NCBI RefSeq assembly: GCF_003418935.1
Contig: NZ_QVMT01000005.1
Coordinates: 124,279 to 188,278 of the forward strand
Direction: 5' to 3'
DNA length: 64,000 nucleotides
From: Emticicia sp. C21
Lineage (GTDB): Bacteria; Bacteroidota; Bacteroidia; Cytophagales; Spirosomataceae
In this document: positions 16,724-25,968 of the stretch, one piece after another
Layout of the letters: each line of letters begins with the position of its first letter
Position numbering within the stretch: the first letter of the stretch is position 1
Notes under the pieces: generated by a model
The model's database searches: none
What the model was told of the DNA's origin: nothing
What the model saw: the letters and a program-made list of their open reading frames with translations, nothing else
Translations under genes and position numbers: made by a program

Positions 16724-18586
16724 ATGTTTCAAGAATACGATGTTATAGTAGTAGGAGCCGGACACGCAGGATGCGAAGCAGCATCGGCCGCAGCCACTAT
16801 GGGTTCCTCGACACTATTGATAACAATGAATATGCAAACCATCGCACAGATGTCATGTAATCCGGCAATGGGTGGTGTAGCTAAAGGACAAATAGTTCGT
16901 GAAATAGACGCTTTAGGGGGTCGCTCAGGGATTATTAGTGATAAGACTATGATTCAATTCAGAATGCTGAACCGTTCTAAAGGACCAGCTATGTGGAGTC
17001 CTCGTTGCCAGAGTGATAGAATGCTTTTTGCCCAGGAGTGGAGAGATACATTGGAAAGTATTCCAAATCTGGATATCTGGCAAGATATGGCTGTGGGGAT
17101 ATTGGTAGAAGATAATAGAGTAGTGGGGGTTAAAACTTCGATGGGCGTTGAAATAAGAAGTAAATCTGTTGTACTTACTAATGGAACATTCCTGAATGGT
17201 AAGATTCATATTGGTGAAAAAACATTCGGGGGTGGTAGAACAGGAGAGAAGGCGGCTCATGGAATTACAGAACAATTAGTCGAGTTAGGGTTCGAATCCG
17301 GGAGAATGAAAACCGGAACACCGCCAAGAGTAGACGGGAGGTCGTTAGACTGGGATGAAATGGAGGAACAAAAAGGAGACGAAAATCCTGAAAAGTTTTC
17401 TTATACTGATACCCCAAAATTAGCCAAACAAAGAAGTTGCTATGTAACCTATACCAATGAGAAGGTTCACCAGGCGCTAAGAAAAGGCTTTGATAAGTCG
17501 CCTATGTTTAGTGGTAGAATAAAAGGATTAGGACCACGTTACTGTCCATCGGTAGAAGACAAAATTAATCGCTTTGCCGATAAAGACCGCCACCAGATAT
17601 TTGTAGAGCCAGAAGGATGGAATACAGTTGAAATGTATATCAACGGTTTCTCGACATCTTTACCCGAAGATGTACAATATGAAGCTTTGCGGTTAATTCC
17701 AGGTTTTAAGAACGCCAAGATGTTCAGACCAGGATATGCCATAGAATACGATTTTTTCCCTCCAACACAATTAAAATTAACATTAGAAACGCATCTGATC
17801 GAGAATCTTTTCTTTGCCGGGCAGATCAATGGAACCACAGGCTATGAAGAAGCAGCTTGTCAGGGTTTAATTGCAGGTATTAATGCGCATAATAAAGTGC
17901 AGGAAAAAGAGGCATTCATCTTAAAACGCAACGAAGCTTATATAGGTGTATTGATAGATGATTTAGTAAACAAGGGCACAGATGAACCATACCGAATGTT
18001 TACTTCAAGGGCAGAGTTTCGCACATTGTTAAGACAAGACAATGCCGATATAAGATTGACTCAAAAAGGTTATGATTTAGGCTTAGCTTCTCAAAGTCGT
18101 CTGGATAGAATGATCCAGAAAAGAGAAGAATCTGAAAAGCTAATTAAATCTTTAAAGGAAATGAAGATTTCACCAGACCAGGCTAATGGTTTTCTTGAAT
18201 CAATAGAATCGGCAGGTTTAAGAGAAAAGTCTTCTTATTATAGTATTCTGAAAAGACCTGAGATTGAGCTGGATGATATAAAGAATCTAAGCAATGAAAT
18301 AAAAACATATCTTGAGAGTTATGATGATGAAGTATTGGAACAAGCTGTAATTCATGTCAAATACGAAAGTTATATCGATAAGGAATTATTAATGGCTGAA
18401 AAGATGGCGAAGTTAGAAAATCTAAGTATTGTTCCTACTATTGATTACGATAAATTAACATCCATCTCAATAGAGGCAAGACAAAAGCTTAAAAAGCTGA
18501 AACCGCAGACATTAGGACAAGCTTCTCGAATAAGTGGCGTTTCACCTGCCGATATTTCAGTACTGATGGTACATCTCGGAAGATAA
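16724..18586 (+). CDS. mnmG: tRNA uridine-5-carboxymethylaminomethyl modification enzyme MnmG (GidA)
   Basis: With MnmE, MnmG builds the carboxymethylaminomethyl group on wobble uridine 34 of certain tRNAs, using FAD and a folate one-carbon donor. The 620-residue protein is full length: the FAD-binding [10 protein letters not shown] (11-20), the signature [23 protein letters not shown], the second family signature [14 protein letters not shown] near 370, and the C-terminal helical MnmE-binding domain ending [22 protein letters not shown]. Two parS-like sites lie directly upstream. The old name gidA reflects its frequent position next to oriC, which fits the origin candidate 5 kb downstream. 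Confidence 0.97.
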   Translation: MFQEYDVIVVGAGHAGCEAASAAATMGSSTLLITMNMQTIAQMSCNPAMGGVAKGQIVREIDALGGRSGIISDKTMIQFRMLNRSKGPAMWSPRCQSDRMLFAQEWRDTLESIPNLDIWQDMAVGILVEDNRVVGVKTSMGVEIRSKSVVLTNGTFLNGKIHIGEKTFGGGRTGEKAAHGITEQLVELGFESGRMKTGTPPRVDGRSLDWDEMEEQKGDENPEKFSYTDTPKLAKQRSCYVTYTNEKVHQALRKGFDKSPMFSGRIKGLGPRYCPSVEDKINRFADKDRHQIFVEPEGWNTVEMYINGFSTSLPEDVQYEALRLIPGFKNAKMFRPGYAIEYDFFPPTQLKLTLETHLIENLFFAGQINGTTGYEEAACQGLIAGINAHNKVQEKEAFILKRNEAYIGVLIDDLVNKGTDEPYRMFTSRAEFRTLLRQDNADIRLTQKGYDLGLASQSRLDRMIQKREESEKLIKSLKEMKISPDQANGFLESIESAGLREKSSYYSILKRPEIELDDIKNLSNEIKTYLESYDDEVLEQAVIHVKYESYIDKELLMAEKMAKLENLSIVPTIDYDKLTSISIEARQKLKKLKPQTLGQASRISGVSPADISVLMVHLGR

Positions 18587-18608
18587 GAAATATTAAATTT
18601 TGTTAATT

Positions 18609-18640
18609 ACCCTCAAATAACATTTGAGGGTTTTATTTTT
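18609..18640 (+). terminator. Rho-independent terminator after mnmG
   Basis: ACCCTCAAAT pairs with ATTTGAGGGT around an AAC loop, followed by TTTATTTTT. Confidence 0.9.
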
Positions 18641-18660
18641 GAAGTTCAAAGCTAAACAGG

Positions 18661-20292
18661 ATGTTAAAGAATAATTTATATCAAGTAGTAACATTTTTAA
18701 TCATCAGTAATTTATTATTAAGTTGCGCACAGTTCGTTCCACCAACTGGCGGAAAGCGGGATGAGGTAGCACCTAAATTAATAAAGTCCATTCCTCAGAA
18801 CAAGCAGACTAATTTTAAAGGACAACAAATAGAACTCTATTTTGATGAATTAATAGATGTTACATCTTTAAGACAAGAATTAGTAATTATTCCCGAACAG
18901 GAGGGATACTTCGATGTAAAACCCAAGTCAAATAGTGTCGTCTTAAAATTCGACAAACCCTTTAAAGATAGTACTACTTATACACTTAATTTTAAGAAAG
19001 GAGTTAAAGACCTAAACGAAAGGAATGAAGTACAAAATCTAAAACTGGCTTTCAGTACAGGAGCTAAAATCGACTCATTAGAATTATCAGGAAACGTGAA
19101 AAATTTATTCACTAATCAGCCAATCCTGGATGCACAGGTGTCTTTATATCAGGTACAGGATTCTTTAAATCTTAAAAAGACAAAACCCAATTATTTCTTA
19201 AAAACTGATTCAAGCGGCAATTTTAAGTTTGAGAATTTAAAGAAGGGAAGATATCGTCTCTATGCCTATACAGATAAAAATAATAATCTAAGATTCGATG
19301 CAAAATCAGAACTGATTGCTTTTGTAAAAGATACTATCAAACTGGATTCAAATATATCGAATATTGACTTAGCCTTATATTTGGCCAATAATGATAAACC
19401 AAAGAATCAGAAGACCTTACAAAGAGCAGAAGATTTTACAGTAATTTATGATAAGAATATCAAAACCTATGAGGTATCTTTTGTGAACCCTGCTGATAGC
19501 CTTCCTTATTCGGCTATCAGAAATGAGATAAAATTTTACAATATTCCTTTAAAGACAGATACGGTAAAAGTGAATATCACGGTAAGAGATTCCGCAGATA
19601 ATGCCTTGACACATTTGCAGAAAATAAAATTCAGAGATGCTGAAAGAAGAACTACACGTAGAACCAACCAGAAAAATTTCTCCTTTCAGACTGATCCTAA
19701 ATCAAGAGAAGCAGTAGAAAAAAATCTGATTATTGATTTATTCTTTGATACCCCAATTGTTAAGACAGACTTCAGCAAAATAAAACTCTTAAGTGATACC
19801 ATAAAAAATGAGCCATTAGATGAAAAAGCTTTTGTGTGGAACATGTTTAAAACTCAGGTAAAAATTACGAAAGCTATTTCAGCTACAAGAGAAATAAAAT
19901 TCGAATTTCAGACTGGAGCATTTATAGATATCAAAGGAGATTCAAGTCAGGCTACAACCTTAAGAAATCCGATTTTACAACCCGAAGATTATGGAATTGT
20001 TGAGGGAAGTATCGACGGAAATAAGGCGAATAAAATCGTACAATTGGTAGACGAAAATTATAAGGTTGAAGCGGAGCAAAAAACAAAAGACAATAAATTC
20101 AATTTCCTAAACGTGAAACCTGGCGCATACCTTATTCGAATAATCGTAGATAGCAATGGTAATGGCCAATGGGATTATGGAAATGTAGAGCAAGACATAG
20201 AACCTGAAAAAGTTTACTTTTCAGAAGAAGTTATTCGAGTCAAAGCTAATTTCGAATTGAGAGGACTTAAACAAAGTATTCCGGAGAAGTAG
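18661..20292 (+). CDS. Ig-like-domain lipoprotein
   Basis: The 543-residue protein begins with a signal peptide and lipobox ending LLLSC (C22). Just after it, VPPTGGKRDEVAPKL is the typical opening of a widespread Bacteroidetes lipoprotein family with a bacterial Ig-like (Big_5/SbsA-type) domain (about 40-125). A carboxypeptidase-regulatory-like beta-sandwich follows (about 135-225, with DSSGNFKFENLKKGRYRLYAY and NNNLRFD), a middle region of unknown fold, and a second similar C-terminal unit (VKPGAYLIRIIVDSNGNGQWDYG). The two DxNxNxxxD-type loops may bind calcium. It probably sits in the outer membrane; function is unknown. Confidence 0.8.
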   Translation: MLKNNLYQVVTFLIISNLLLSCAQFVPPTGGKRDEVAPKLIKSIPQNKQTNFKGQQIELYFDELIDVTSLRQELVIIPEQEGYFDVKPKSNSVVLKFDKPFKDSTTYTLNFKKGVKDLNERNEVQNLKLAFSTGAKIDSLELSGNVKNLFTNQPILDAQVSLYQVQDSLNLKKTKPNYFLKTDSSGNFKFENLKKGRYRLYAYTDKNNNLRFDAKSELIAFVKDTIKLDSNISNIDLALYLANNDKPKNQKTLQRAEDFTVIYDKNIKTYEVSFVNPADSLPYSAIRNEIKFYNIPLKTDTVKVNITVRDSADNALTHLQKIKFRDAERRTTRRTNQKNFSFQTDPKSREAVEKNLIIDLFFDTPIVKTDFSKIKLLSDTIKNEPLDEKAFVWNMFKTQVKITKAISATREIKFEFQTGAFIDIKGDSSQATTLRNPILQPEDYGIVEGSIDGNKANKIVQLVDENYKVEAEQKTKDNKFNFLNVKPGAYLIRIIVDSNGNGQWDYGNVEQDIEPEKVYFSEEVIRVKANFELRGLKQSIPEK

Positions 20293-20312
20293 GGTTTCCT
20301 ACTTCTTTTTTC
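20286..20312 (+). terminator. Rho-independent terminator overlapping the stop codon of the Ig-like lipoprotein gene
   Basis: GAAGTAGG-GTTT-CCTACTTC is followed by T7. The TAG stop codon (20290-20292) lies inside the left arm of the stem, so the last ribosome would cover part of the hairpin. Confidence 0.85.
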
Positions 20313-21300
20313 TATTCATAATTAATAGAACAGCTTCCCAGAATCATAGTATAAAAGATTAAAGAATCGTTTTATACAGTATACTACCACAAAACTCCAT
20401 GTACTTTGCTTAACGCTGAAGTTGTTTAGCATTATTTCTCTCCTTTAAAAAATGTATTACTTCTGCCGCTCCTGCATTAAATGATTTTAACGTTTGGCGG
20501 AGAGTAACACAATAGTATGATTTTACCAGAAACCTCTTCGAACACTTTGATAAAATAATCCTAAGTCAGAATTTTAGGGGGACGCTTAGCTAAAACGCCC
20601 AGTCGGGGACGCCCAGTCCTGGATAAAAATCCACAACTGGCTGCTCACAACTAGCGGTCTGCAACTAGTAGTCTACATAACAATTATTGATATGTAGAAT
20701 AAAAAAAACTTAAGCGCAATACACATGGCAGGATCATAACTGACTAAATATCTTAAAATGATGAGCCAACCTACAATTATTGGCGAACGATTAATTCTTG
20801 CCAGGGAAGCCTCACCAGTTTTTTCTTCAACTATCATAAAAAATAAAAAAGGAAGTATATGGGCTTTAGGGAATCTACCAGAACCAGGAAAGAACTGACT
20901 AATATAAAGGTAACTGGAAGTCTGTTTAAAAGATGTATTAGCTATAATTACCAACAGATAGTGTCGGAGTATTTCAAGGTACCAACCACTCACGTGGAAT
21001 CGGAAAAGGTTACCAATACGGTGGGAACCTTTTTGAATGGGGTAAAAAAGAAAGCCATTTTAAAAGAGCGATTGGCCATACATATCAGCAGGTAGTTTCA
21101 GCGTCTGTGAAAGTATCAGCAACTCAAACAGTATCAGAAAATGTAGCCAATACGGTTGATACATTTTATCTGATAACTTGTATGCTATGCATATCATAAC
21201 GGCAATAAGGCTACCAAACTAATCCACTAAAAGAGCTAAATAGAATCATTTTTTTACCAAAACCCAAAAGGTCAATTCAAAATAAAAAATATCCAAAAAA
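20293..21300. other. Gene-free stretch with degenerate repeats, left part of the putative origin region
   Basis: About 1 kb has no convincing gene. It contains a short direct repeat ACGCCCAGTC at 20595 and 20609, a TGGAT-AAAA-ATCCA inverted repeat at 20619-20632, clustered CAACTAG/CACAACT motifs to 20670, and a degenerate tandem repeat of about 134 bp whose copies cover roughly 20910-21042 and 21044-21175. Small frames at 20758-20898 (46 codons) and 20859-21095 overlap these repeats and look accidental. Some of it may be decayed coding sequence. Confidence 0.6.
20910..21175. repeat. Degenerate direct repeat, two copies about 134 bp apart
   Basis: The segment starting near 20949 (TACCAACAGATAGTGTCGG) aligns without gaps to that starting near 21083 (TATCAGCAGGTAGTTTCAG) over about 90 bp at roughly two thirds identity by eye, including a shared CCAATACGGT. 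The similarity extends leftwards through TTTAAAAGA. Read in the two matching frames, both give YQQ(I/V)VS...KV..T...SE.V.NTV.TF, but the 134-bp offset is not a multiple of three, so no single frame covers both copies. Confidence 0.55.
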
Positions 21301-21710
21301 ATCTGTTGACAAGTATGTGGACAGTATGAGGATAGTGCGCGTAGTATAGTGGAAGGGCTTGTGGAGAATTGAATAGGGCTAGTGGAAAGAATATCTACAC
21401 TGTGGAATACACCCAAAAATACCCTGATTTCCCCAATTCACACCAGGTGGATTAACGTGGAAACATACTGTGGATAGTGGATTCAAATATCAACACAAAT
21501 AATTTTTTTCAGAATGTAAATAAGTGGTATTAGAATTGATTATCAATAAAATAAGTGTGGATGAGTATACTAAAACTGTGGAAAAACAGATTATTTATGT
21601 GAATACTTGGAAAGCCATTATCCACAGATTATATTTATTCACATTTCCACAGGGCTAATAATTTAAAACAACAATAAAATATTATTAATTTTTATTTTTT
21701 TTATTAAAGC
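21301..21710. other. oriC: Candidate chromosomal replication origin (oriC): DnaA-box cluster plus AT-rich unwinding region
   Basis: Consensus DnaA boxes are TTATCCACA (21618-21626) and TTATTCACA (21635-21643). One-mismatch boxes on the opposite strand are TGTGGATAG (21469-21477), TGTGGATGA (21556-21564), TGTGGAAAA (21577-21585) and TGTGAATAC (21598-21606). Weaker TGTGG sites occur at 21316 and 21401. Directly after the two consensus boxes comes a tract of about 55 bp that is almost pure A/T (21655-21709), a likely DNA unwinding element. Proximity to mnmG and parS-like sites supports the call. The AT tract also abuts the next ATG and could serve as its promoter. Confidence 0.7.
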
Positions 21711-23510
21711 ATGAAAAGGTATCTGTTACTTGTTTTGATGATGATTGTCGGAGTAAGTCTAAAAGCTCAAGACCTTGAATTGGCCAATGAATATTTCAAA
21801 CAAGGAGAATATGAAAAAGCCAAAGAGATTTATGTAAAGTTGTCGAAAGATAAAAATACGGTCAAGCTTGTACACACCAATTATCTGCAAACACTCTACA
21901 AATTAAAAAATTGGGACGAGGCCGAAAAATTTCTGAAACGCCAGATTAAGGCTAATGAAAATCTCATTAGCTACAAGGCAGACTATGCCCTTTTGTTAGA
22001 AATGACAGGCAAACCTGACGATTCTCAAAAGGAATTCAACAATGTGATTGATTTGGCGGCCAAGTCAGACGGTACTCTTTACGAAATGCAGGACTTTCTC
22101 TATCGTAATAGTAAGACAGAGCAGGTTATTCAGTTGTTGAAAAAAGGAAGAGAAATTGCCAAAGACGATAATAAATATGCCATATTCTTCGCCAGAGCCT
22201 ATTTATACAACGGTCAGAAGGAACCGATGATTGACGAAATGTTAAAATATGGTTTGACCGAGGGTAATACAGATTACGTAAAAGCAACATTCCAGGATAA
22301 TCTGAAAACCGATGCAGAGATAGATATGCTCGAAAAGGTGCTTTACAGCAAGGTACAGAAGTTTCCGAATGAACAATACTATGCCGATATCTTAATCTGG
22401 CATTTGATTCAACAGAAAGAGTTTTACAAGGCTTTTGTACAAACCCGTGCTTTAGACAGAAGATACAAACTGGAAGGACAAAGAGTTTTTGAACTGGCTC
22501 AGACAGCTTTGGTGAATAAGGATTTTAAGAATGCTATTCAGATGTACGAATACGTGATGAAAGAGTATCCTCAAGGCCAGTATTATCCTTATGCCAGGCG
22601 TAATGCCATCTTCTGCAAAGAAGAAGTGATTAAGACCACTTATCCGGTCGATTTAGGCTCTATCAGAACGCTCATAAAAGACTACCAAAGTCTCTTTACT
22701 GACCTTGGACAAAATCAGAAAACAATGGAGGCTATGCGTAATACAGCACAGCTCTATGCATTCTACTTAAACGAAAGAGATACGGCTATTACAGTCCTTG
22801 AAAAAGCTATCAGCATTTCAGGAGCAGATAACAATTTCAGAGATAAATGTAAACTGGATTTAGGCGATATTTATATCCTGAGAAACGAACCATGGGAAGC
22901 TACTCTGCTTTATTCACAAGTAGAGAAATCGCAAAAAGAAGATATGCTCGGTCAGGAAGCTAAGTTAAAAAATGCGAAGTTGCATTATTACAATGGCGAG
23001 TTTGATTTATCAAAAGAGATTCTGGACATTCTGAAAAAAGCGACTACCCGTGAGATAGCCAATGATGCTATGCAACTAAGTTTACTGATTCAGGATAATA
23101 TTGGGTTGGATACTACAGAAGCAGCCATGCGTGAATATGCGGCTATTGACCTTTTGCTTTTTCAGAACAAAAATCAGGAAGCTTTGGCTGCCTTAGATAA
23201 CGCTTTCCAGAAGTATAAAAGTCACAGCTTAGCGGACGAAATTCTCTGGTTACGCGCCAATACCTATGTTAAAATCAATCAGCCTAATAAAGCTCTGGAC
23301 GACCTTGAACTATTGCGCAAAAACTATAACTTCGATATATTAGCTGACGATGCTTTATATCTGGAAGCTAAAATTTATCAGGAGAAATTAGGACAGAAAG
23401 ATAAAGCAATGGATTTATACCGTCAAATCCTTCAGAACTTCCCTGGAAGTATCTATAGTGCTGATGCCAGAAAAAGATTCAGAAATCTGCGAGGCGATAC
23501 AATAAACTAA
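21711..23510 (+). CDS. Exported tetratricopeptide-repeat protein
   Basis: The 599-residue protein has a signal peptide (MKRYLLLVLMMIVGVSLKAQ) and then repeated helix pairs with the TPR pattern, for example DLELANEYFKQGEYEKAKEIY, a tandem near 265-290 (ALVNKDFKNAIQMYEYVMK), and a C-terminal series ending KAMDLYRQILQNFPGSIYSADARKRFR, which resembles YbgF/BamD-type repeats. It is probably periplasmic and likely a protein-protein scaffold; partners are unknown. It begins immediately after the AT-rich end of the putative origin and is closed by a hairpin terminator. Confidence 0.8.
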   Translation: MKRYLLLVLMMIVGVSLKAQDLELANEYFKQGEYEKAKEIYVKLSKDKNTVKLVHTNYLQTLYKLKNWDEAEKFLKRQIKANENLISYKADYALLLEMTGKPDDSQKEFNNVIDLAAKSDGTLYEMQDFLYRNSKTEQVIQLLKKGREIAKDDNKYAIFFARAYLYNGQKEPMIDEMLKYGLTEGNTDYVKATFQDNLKTDAEIDMLEKVLYSKVQKFPNEQYYADILIWHLIQQKEFYKAFVQTRALDRRYKLEGQRVFELAQTALVNKDFKNAIQMYEYVMKEYPQGQYYPYARRNAIFCKEEVIKTTYPVDLGSIRTLIKDYQSLFTDLGQNQKTMEAMRNTAQLYAFYLNERDTAITVLEKAISISGADNNFRDKCKLDLGDIYILRNEPWEATLLYSQVEKSQKEDMLGQEAKLKNAKLHYYNGEFDLSKEILDILKKATTREIANDAMQLSLLIQDNIGLDTTEAAMREYAAIDLLLFQNKNQEALAALDNAFQKYKSHSLADEILWLRANTYVKINQPNKALDDLELLRKNYNFDILADDALYLEAKIYQEKLGQKDKAMDLYRQILQNFPGSIYSADARKRFRNLRGDTIN

Positions 23511-23533
23511 GGGTTTTCCACATTAATATTGTT

Positions 23534-23568
23534 AATAAGTCTCATAAGTTCGGCTTGTGAGACTTATT
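23534..23568 (+). terminator. Hairpin terminator after the TPR gene
   Basis: A 15-bp stem with one G-T pair (AATAAGTCTCATAAG with CTTGTGAGACTTATT) and a TTCGG loop. The T tract is short. Confidence 0.75.
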
Positions 23569-23658
23569 TGTTAAAATATTGTTAAGTGAACCTCTACATA
23601 CCTATTGATAAGAACTTTCCTCGTTATTCTTCATATAAGCTAAACAAAAAATCACACC

Positions 23659-24933
23659 ATGAAAGGTAGGTTATTCACATTGTCCACAATGTTATGCACA
23701 TTGAGCTTCGTGGCCAATGCACAATCTGAACAGACAAGAACTTTAGGCTATAATTATTATGGTCAGCGCATTAACGAAAAGGCCATTTGTAACATGGTAA
23801 GCTTTCGTTCGAAAGAGGTAGCAGAAAAAGCAGTAGATGAGATAGTGCGCAGAAGTGGATTAAAAAGGAATTTTTATGTGATGGAGTGCCCTAATACAGA
23901 CAACTGTTTTGCCGCAGTAAACGGACAAACCCGTTTAATTGTATATGATGGAAATTTTATGAAGAAAGCTAATGATATAGCTAAAACAGACTGGGGTGCA
24001 CTAAGCATATTAGCCCATGAAATAGGACATCATTTGCAAGGACATACGATTATTGAAGGTGGTAGCGACCCGCAAAAAGAATTAGAAGCTGACGAGTTTT
24101 CAGGATTTGTGATGTACCAAATGGGTGCTTCCCTTAAAGAAGCACAGGCAGCTATCAGTAAATTAACTTCTGATTATGATGGGGGTACTCACCCGCCAAG
24201 AAGTAGACGTTTAGCCTCTATTGAAAAAGGTTATAATAATGCACAGGAATTATACCCGAATGTGAAGAAAAACGACGGAAGTACGATTACCTCTTTACCA
24301 AATAAAAAATTACCGGAAGTACAATACCCAACACAGCCACAACCTCAAACCCAACAAAGGCCTGTAATTGTGGATAATGTGGATAAAAATGTGAATAAGC
24401 CGATTGACCCTATCAGAAGGACCGATGGAAATATGAGTGGTGCACCGGAAGTTGGCAGAATTGACCCAAATGCCGGGGATAACTCAACAACTGGATCACG
24501 TAGTCCGGCATGTATTGAAGGAGATTGCGATAATGGTTTTGGTAAAATGATTAATACACGCTCGCAAGAAAGATATGAGGGTGAATGGAGAGACGGCAAA
24601 CGTGAAGGCAGAGGAGTTGAGTATTATGCTGATGGGGAAAAAAAATATGTGGGTAATTTCTTGGGTGGCAAGTATAGTGGTAATGGGACTTATTTCTACA
24701 AAAATGGGGATAAGTATGTGGGTAAGTATAAAAACGGAATGATGAATGACGAACGAGGCTATTTTATTTATAATAATAATATGCGCGTAGTGGTAAAAGT
24801 AGAAAATAATAAGAAAACTGGAAGGGCCCTGCGATTGTACCCGGATGGACGTAAAGAAGAAACGTATTTTGATAATGATGTGGAAAGAAAGACTTATCGG
24901 GATGCCAGTGGACGGATTATCAATACGTTTTAA
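23659..24933 (+). CDS. Exported M48-like zinc metalloprotease with C-terminal MORN repeats
   Basis: The signal peptide ends near FVANAQ (22). A gluzincin protease domain follows, with HEIGHH (H120, E121, H124) and the downstream glutamate in ELEADEFSGF (141-150), the arrangement of M48-type peptidases. After a Pro/Gln-rich linker (about 210-250) come three or four MORN repeats (about 304-366: YEGEWRDGKREGRG, YVGNFLGGKYSGNG, YVGKYKNGMMND). MORN repeats usually bind membranes or partner proteins. The combination of a secreted protease and MORN repeats is uncommon; substrate unknown. It is monocistronic with a strong terminator. Confidence 0.82.
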   Translation: MKGRLFTLSTMLCTLSFVANAQSEQTRTLGYNYYGQRINEKAICNMVSFRSKEVAEKAVDEIVRRSGLKRNFYVMECPNTDNCFAAVNGQTRLIVYDGNFMKKANDIAKTDWGALSILAHEIGHHLQGHTIIEGGSDPQKELEADEFSGFVMYQMGASLKEAQAAISKLTSDYDGGTHPPRSRRLASIEKGYNNAQELYPNVKKNDGSTITSLPNKKLPEVQYPTQPQPQTQQRPVIVDNVDKNVNKPIDPIRRTDGNMSGAPEVGRIDPNAGDNSTTGSRSPACIEGDCDNGFGKMINTRSQERYEGEWRDGKREGRGVEYYADGEKKYVGNFLGGKYSGNGTYFYKNGDKYVGKYKNGMMNDERGYFIYNNNMRVVVKVENNKKTGRALRLYPDGRKEETYFDNDVERKTYRDASGRIINTF

Positions 24934-24943
24934 TTAAAATGTG

Positions 24944-24975
24944 AAAGCGGAGACTAATTAATCTCCGCTTTTTTT
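24944..24975 (+). terminator. Rho-independent terminator after the M48/MORN gene
   Basis: AAAGCGGAGA pairs with TCTCCGCTTT across an 8-nt loop, followed by T7. Confidence 0.9.
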
Positions 24976-25040
24976 ATCGGATTAGTGATAAGGTTTGGAA
25001 AAAAATAAGAAAAAACTTTTAAATCAGACCCTATCCTATT

Positions 25041-25048
25041 TACCTTTG
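25041..25048 (+). promoter_or_regulatory. Bacteroidetes -7 promoter element for accD
   Basis: TACCTTTG matches TAnnTTTG and lies 26 bp before the accD ATG. No good -33 TTG was found. Confidence 0.45.
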
Positions 25049-25074
25049 ACCCCTCAAAATGATTTTTTTCTGAT

Positions 25075-25917
25075 ATGTCTTGGTTTAAGCGTACTGTCAA
25101 AGGAATTCAGACACCAACCGAAATGAAGCGTGAAGCGCCTGACGGTTTATGGTATCAATGTCCGAACTGCAAGAAAGCAATGCATACACGTGAGCATAAA
25201 AATAATGCCTATACATGTATCCATTGTAACTACCACGAAAAAATCGGCTCCGAAGCCTATTTTTCATTATTATTTGATGATGGAAAATTTACTGAATTAG
25301 ACGCTAATCTACGTTCGGGAGACCCGCTTAACTTCACAGATACAAAACCGTATCCGGATAGAATCCGCTCTACCGAAAAGAAATCAGGTTTAAAAGATGC
25401 TGCTCGTACGGCCTACGGAAAAATGTCAGACCTTGACATTGTGGTTACCTGTATGGATTTTGCTTTTATAGGTGGTTCAATGGGTTCGGTTGTAGGTGAA
25501 AAAATCGCGAGAGGAATTGAGTATGCTTTGAAGAATAAAATCCCATTTCTTATGATTTCGCGCTCAGGTGGCGCAAGAATGATGGAAGCAGGATTCTCAT
25601 TGATGCAAATGGCAAAAACTTCTGCCCGATTAGCTCAATTAGCTGAAGCAAAAATCCCATATATATCACTTTTAACTGACCCGACAACCGGAGGCGTAAC
25701 AGCTTCATATGCCATGTTGGGAGATTTCAATATATCTGAGCCGCAAGCATTAATCGGATTTGCAGGGCCGCGTGTTATTAAAGAAACTATTGGTAAGGAA
25801 TTACCAAAAGGCTTCCAGACGGCAGAATTTATCTTAGAGCATGGCTTCCTCGATTTTATTGTCGATAGAAAAGATTTGAAAGATAAACTGGCAAGTTTGT
25901 TGAAAATGCTGGCTTAA
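25075..25917 (+). CDS. accD: Acetyl-CoA carboxylase carboxyltransferase subunit beta
   Basis: AccD and AccA form the carboxyltransferase that moves CO2 from carboxybiotin to acetyl-CoA, giving malonyl-CoA for fatty-acid synthesis. The 280 residues show the N-terminal four-cysteine zinc ribbon (C29, C32, C48, C51), the crotonase-like core with [14 protein letters not shown], the [19 protein letters not shown] segment, [18 protein letters not shown] and the [12 protein letters not shown] oxyanion region. Length is standard. A radical SAM gene follows 51 bp later in the same direction and may share the transcript. Confidence 0.96.
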   Translation: MSWFKRTVKGIQTPTEMKREAPDGLWYQCPNCKKAMHTREHKNNAYTCIHCNYHEKIGSEAYFSLLFDDGKFTELDANLRSGDPLNFTDTKPYPDRIRSTEKKSGLKDAARTAYGKMSDLDIVVTCMDFAFIGGSMGSVVGEKIARGIEYALKNKIPFLMISRSGGARMMEAGFSLMQMAKTSARLAQLAEAKIPYISLLTDPTTGGVTASYAMLGDFNISEPQALIGFAGPRVIKETIGKELPKGFQTAEFILEHGFLDFIVDRKDLKDKLASLLKMLA

Positions 25918-25968
25918 TTCTCTTATTAATAGGGTAAATCATACTTATCAATCATCAGCAAAGCAAGT

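Noticed and set aside
17289-17299. GGTTCGAATCC, identical to a tRNA T-arm core
   Set aside because: It lies inside the conserved mnmG coding frame (LGFESGRM) and no acceptor or anticodon arm can be drawn around it.
20758-20898. 46-codon plus-strand frame beginning MMSQPTIIGER
   Set aside because: Short, overlaps the next small frame, and no homologue is recognised; kept only as part of the gene-free stretch.
20673-20993. 106-codon minus-strand frame in the origin region
   Set aside because: Its hydrophobic composition comes from reading AT-rich repeat DNA backwards; no family or promoter seen.
20859-21095. 78-codon plus-strand frame in the origin region
   Set aside because: It spans the degenerate tandem repeat, has no recognisable family or promoter, and its composition does not look coding.
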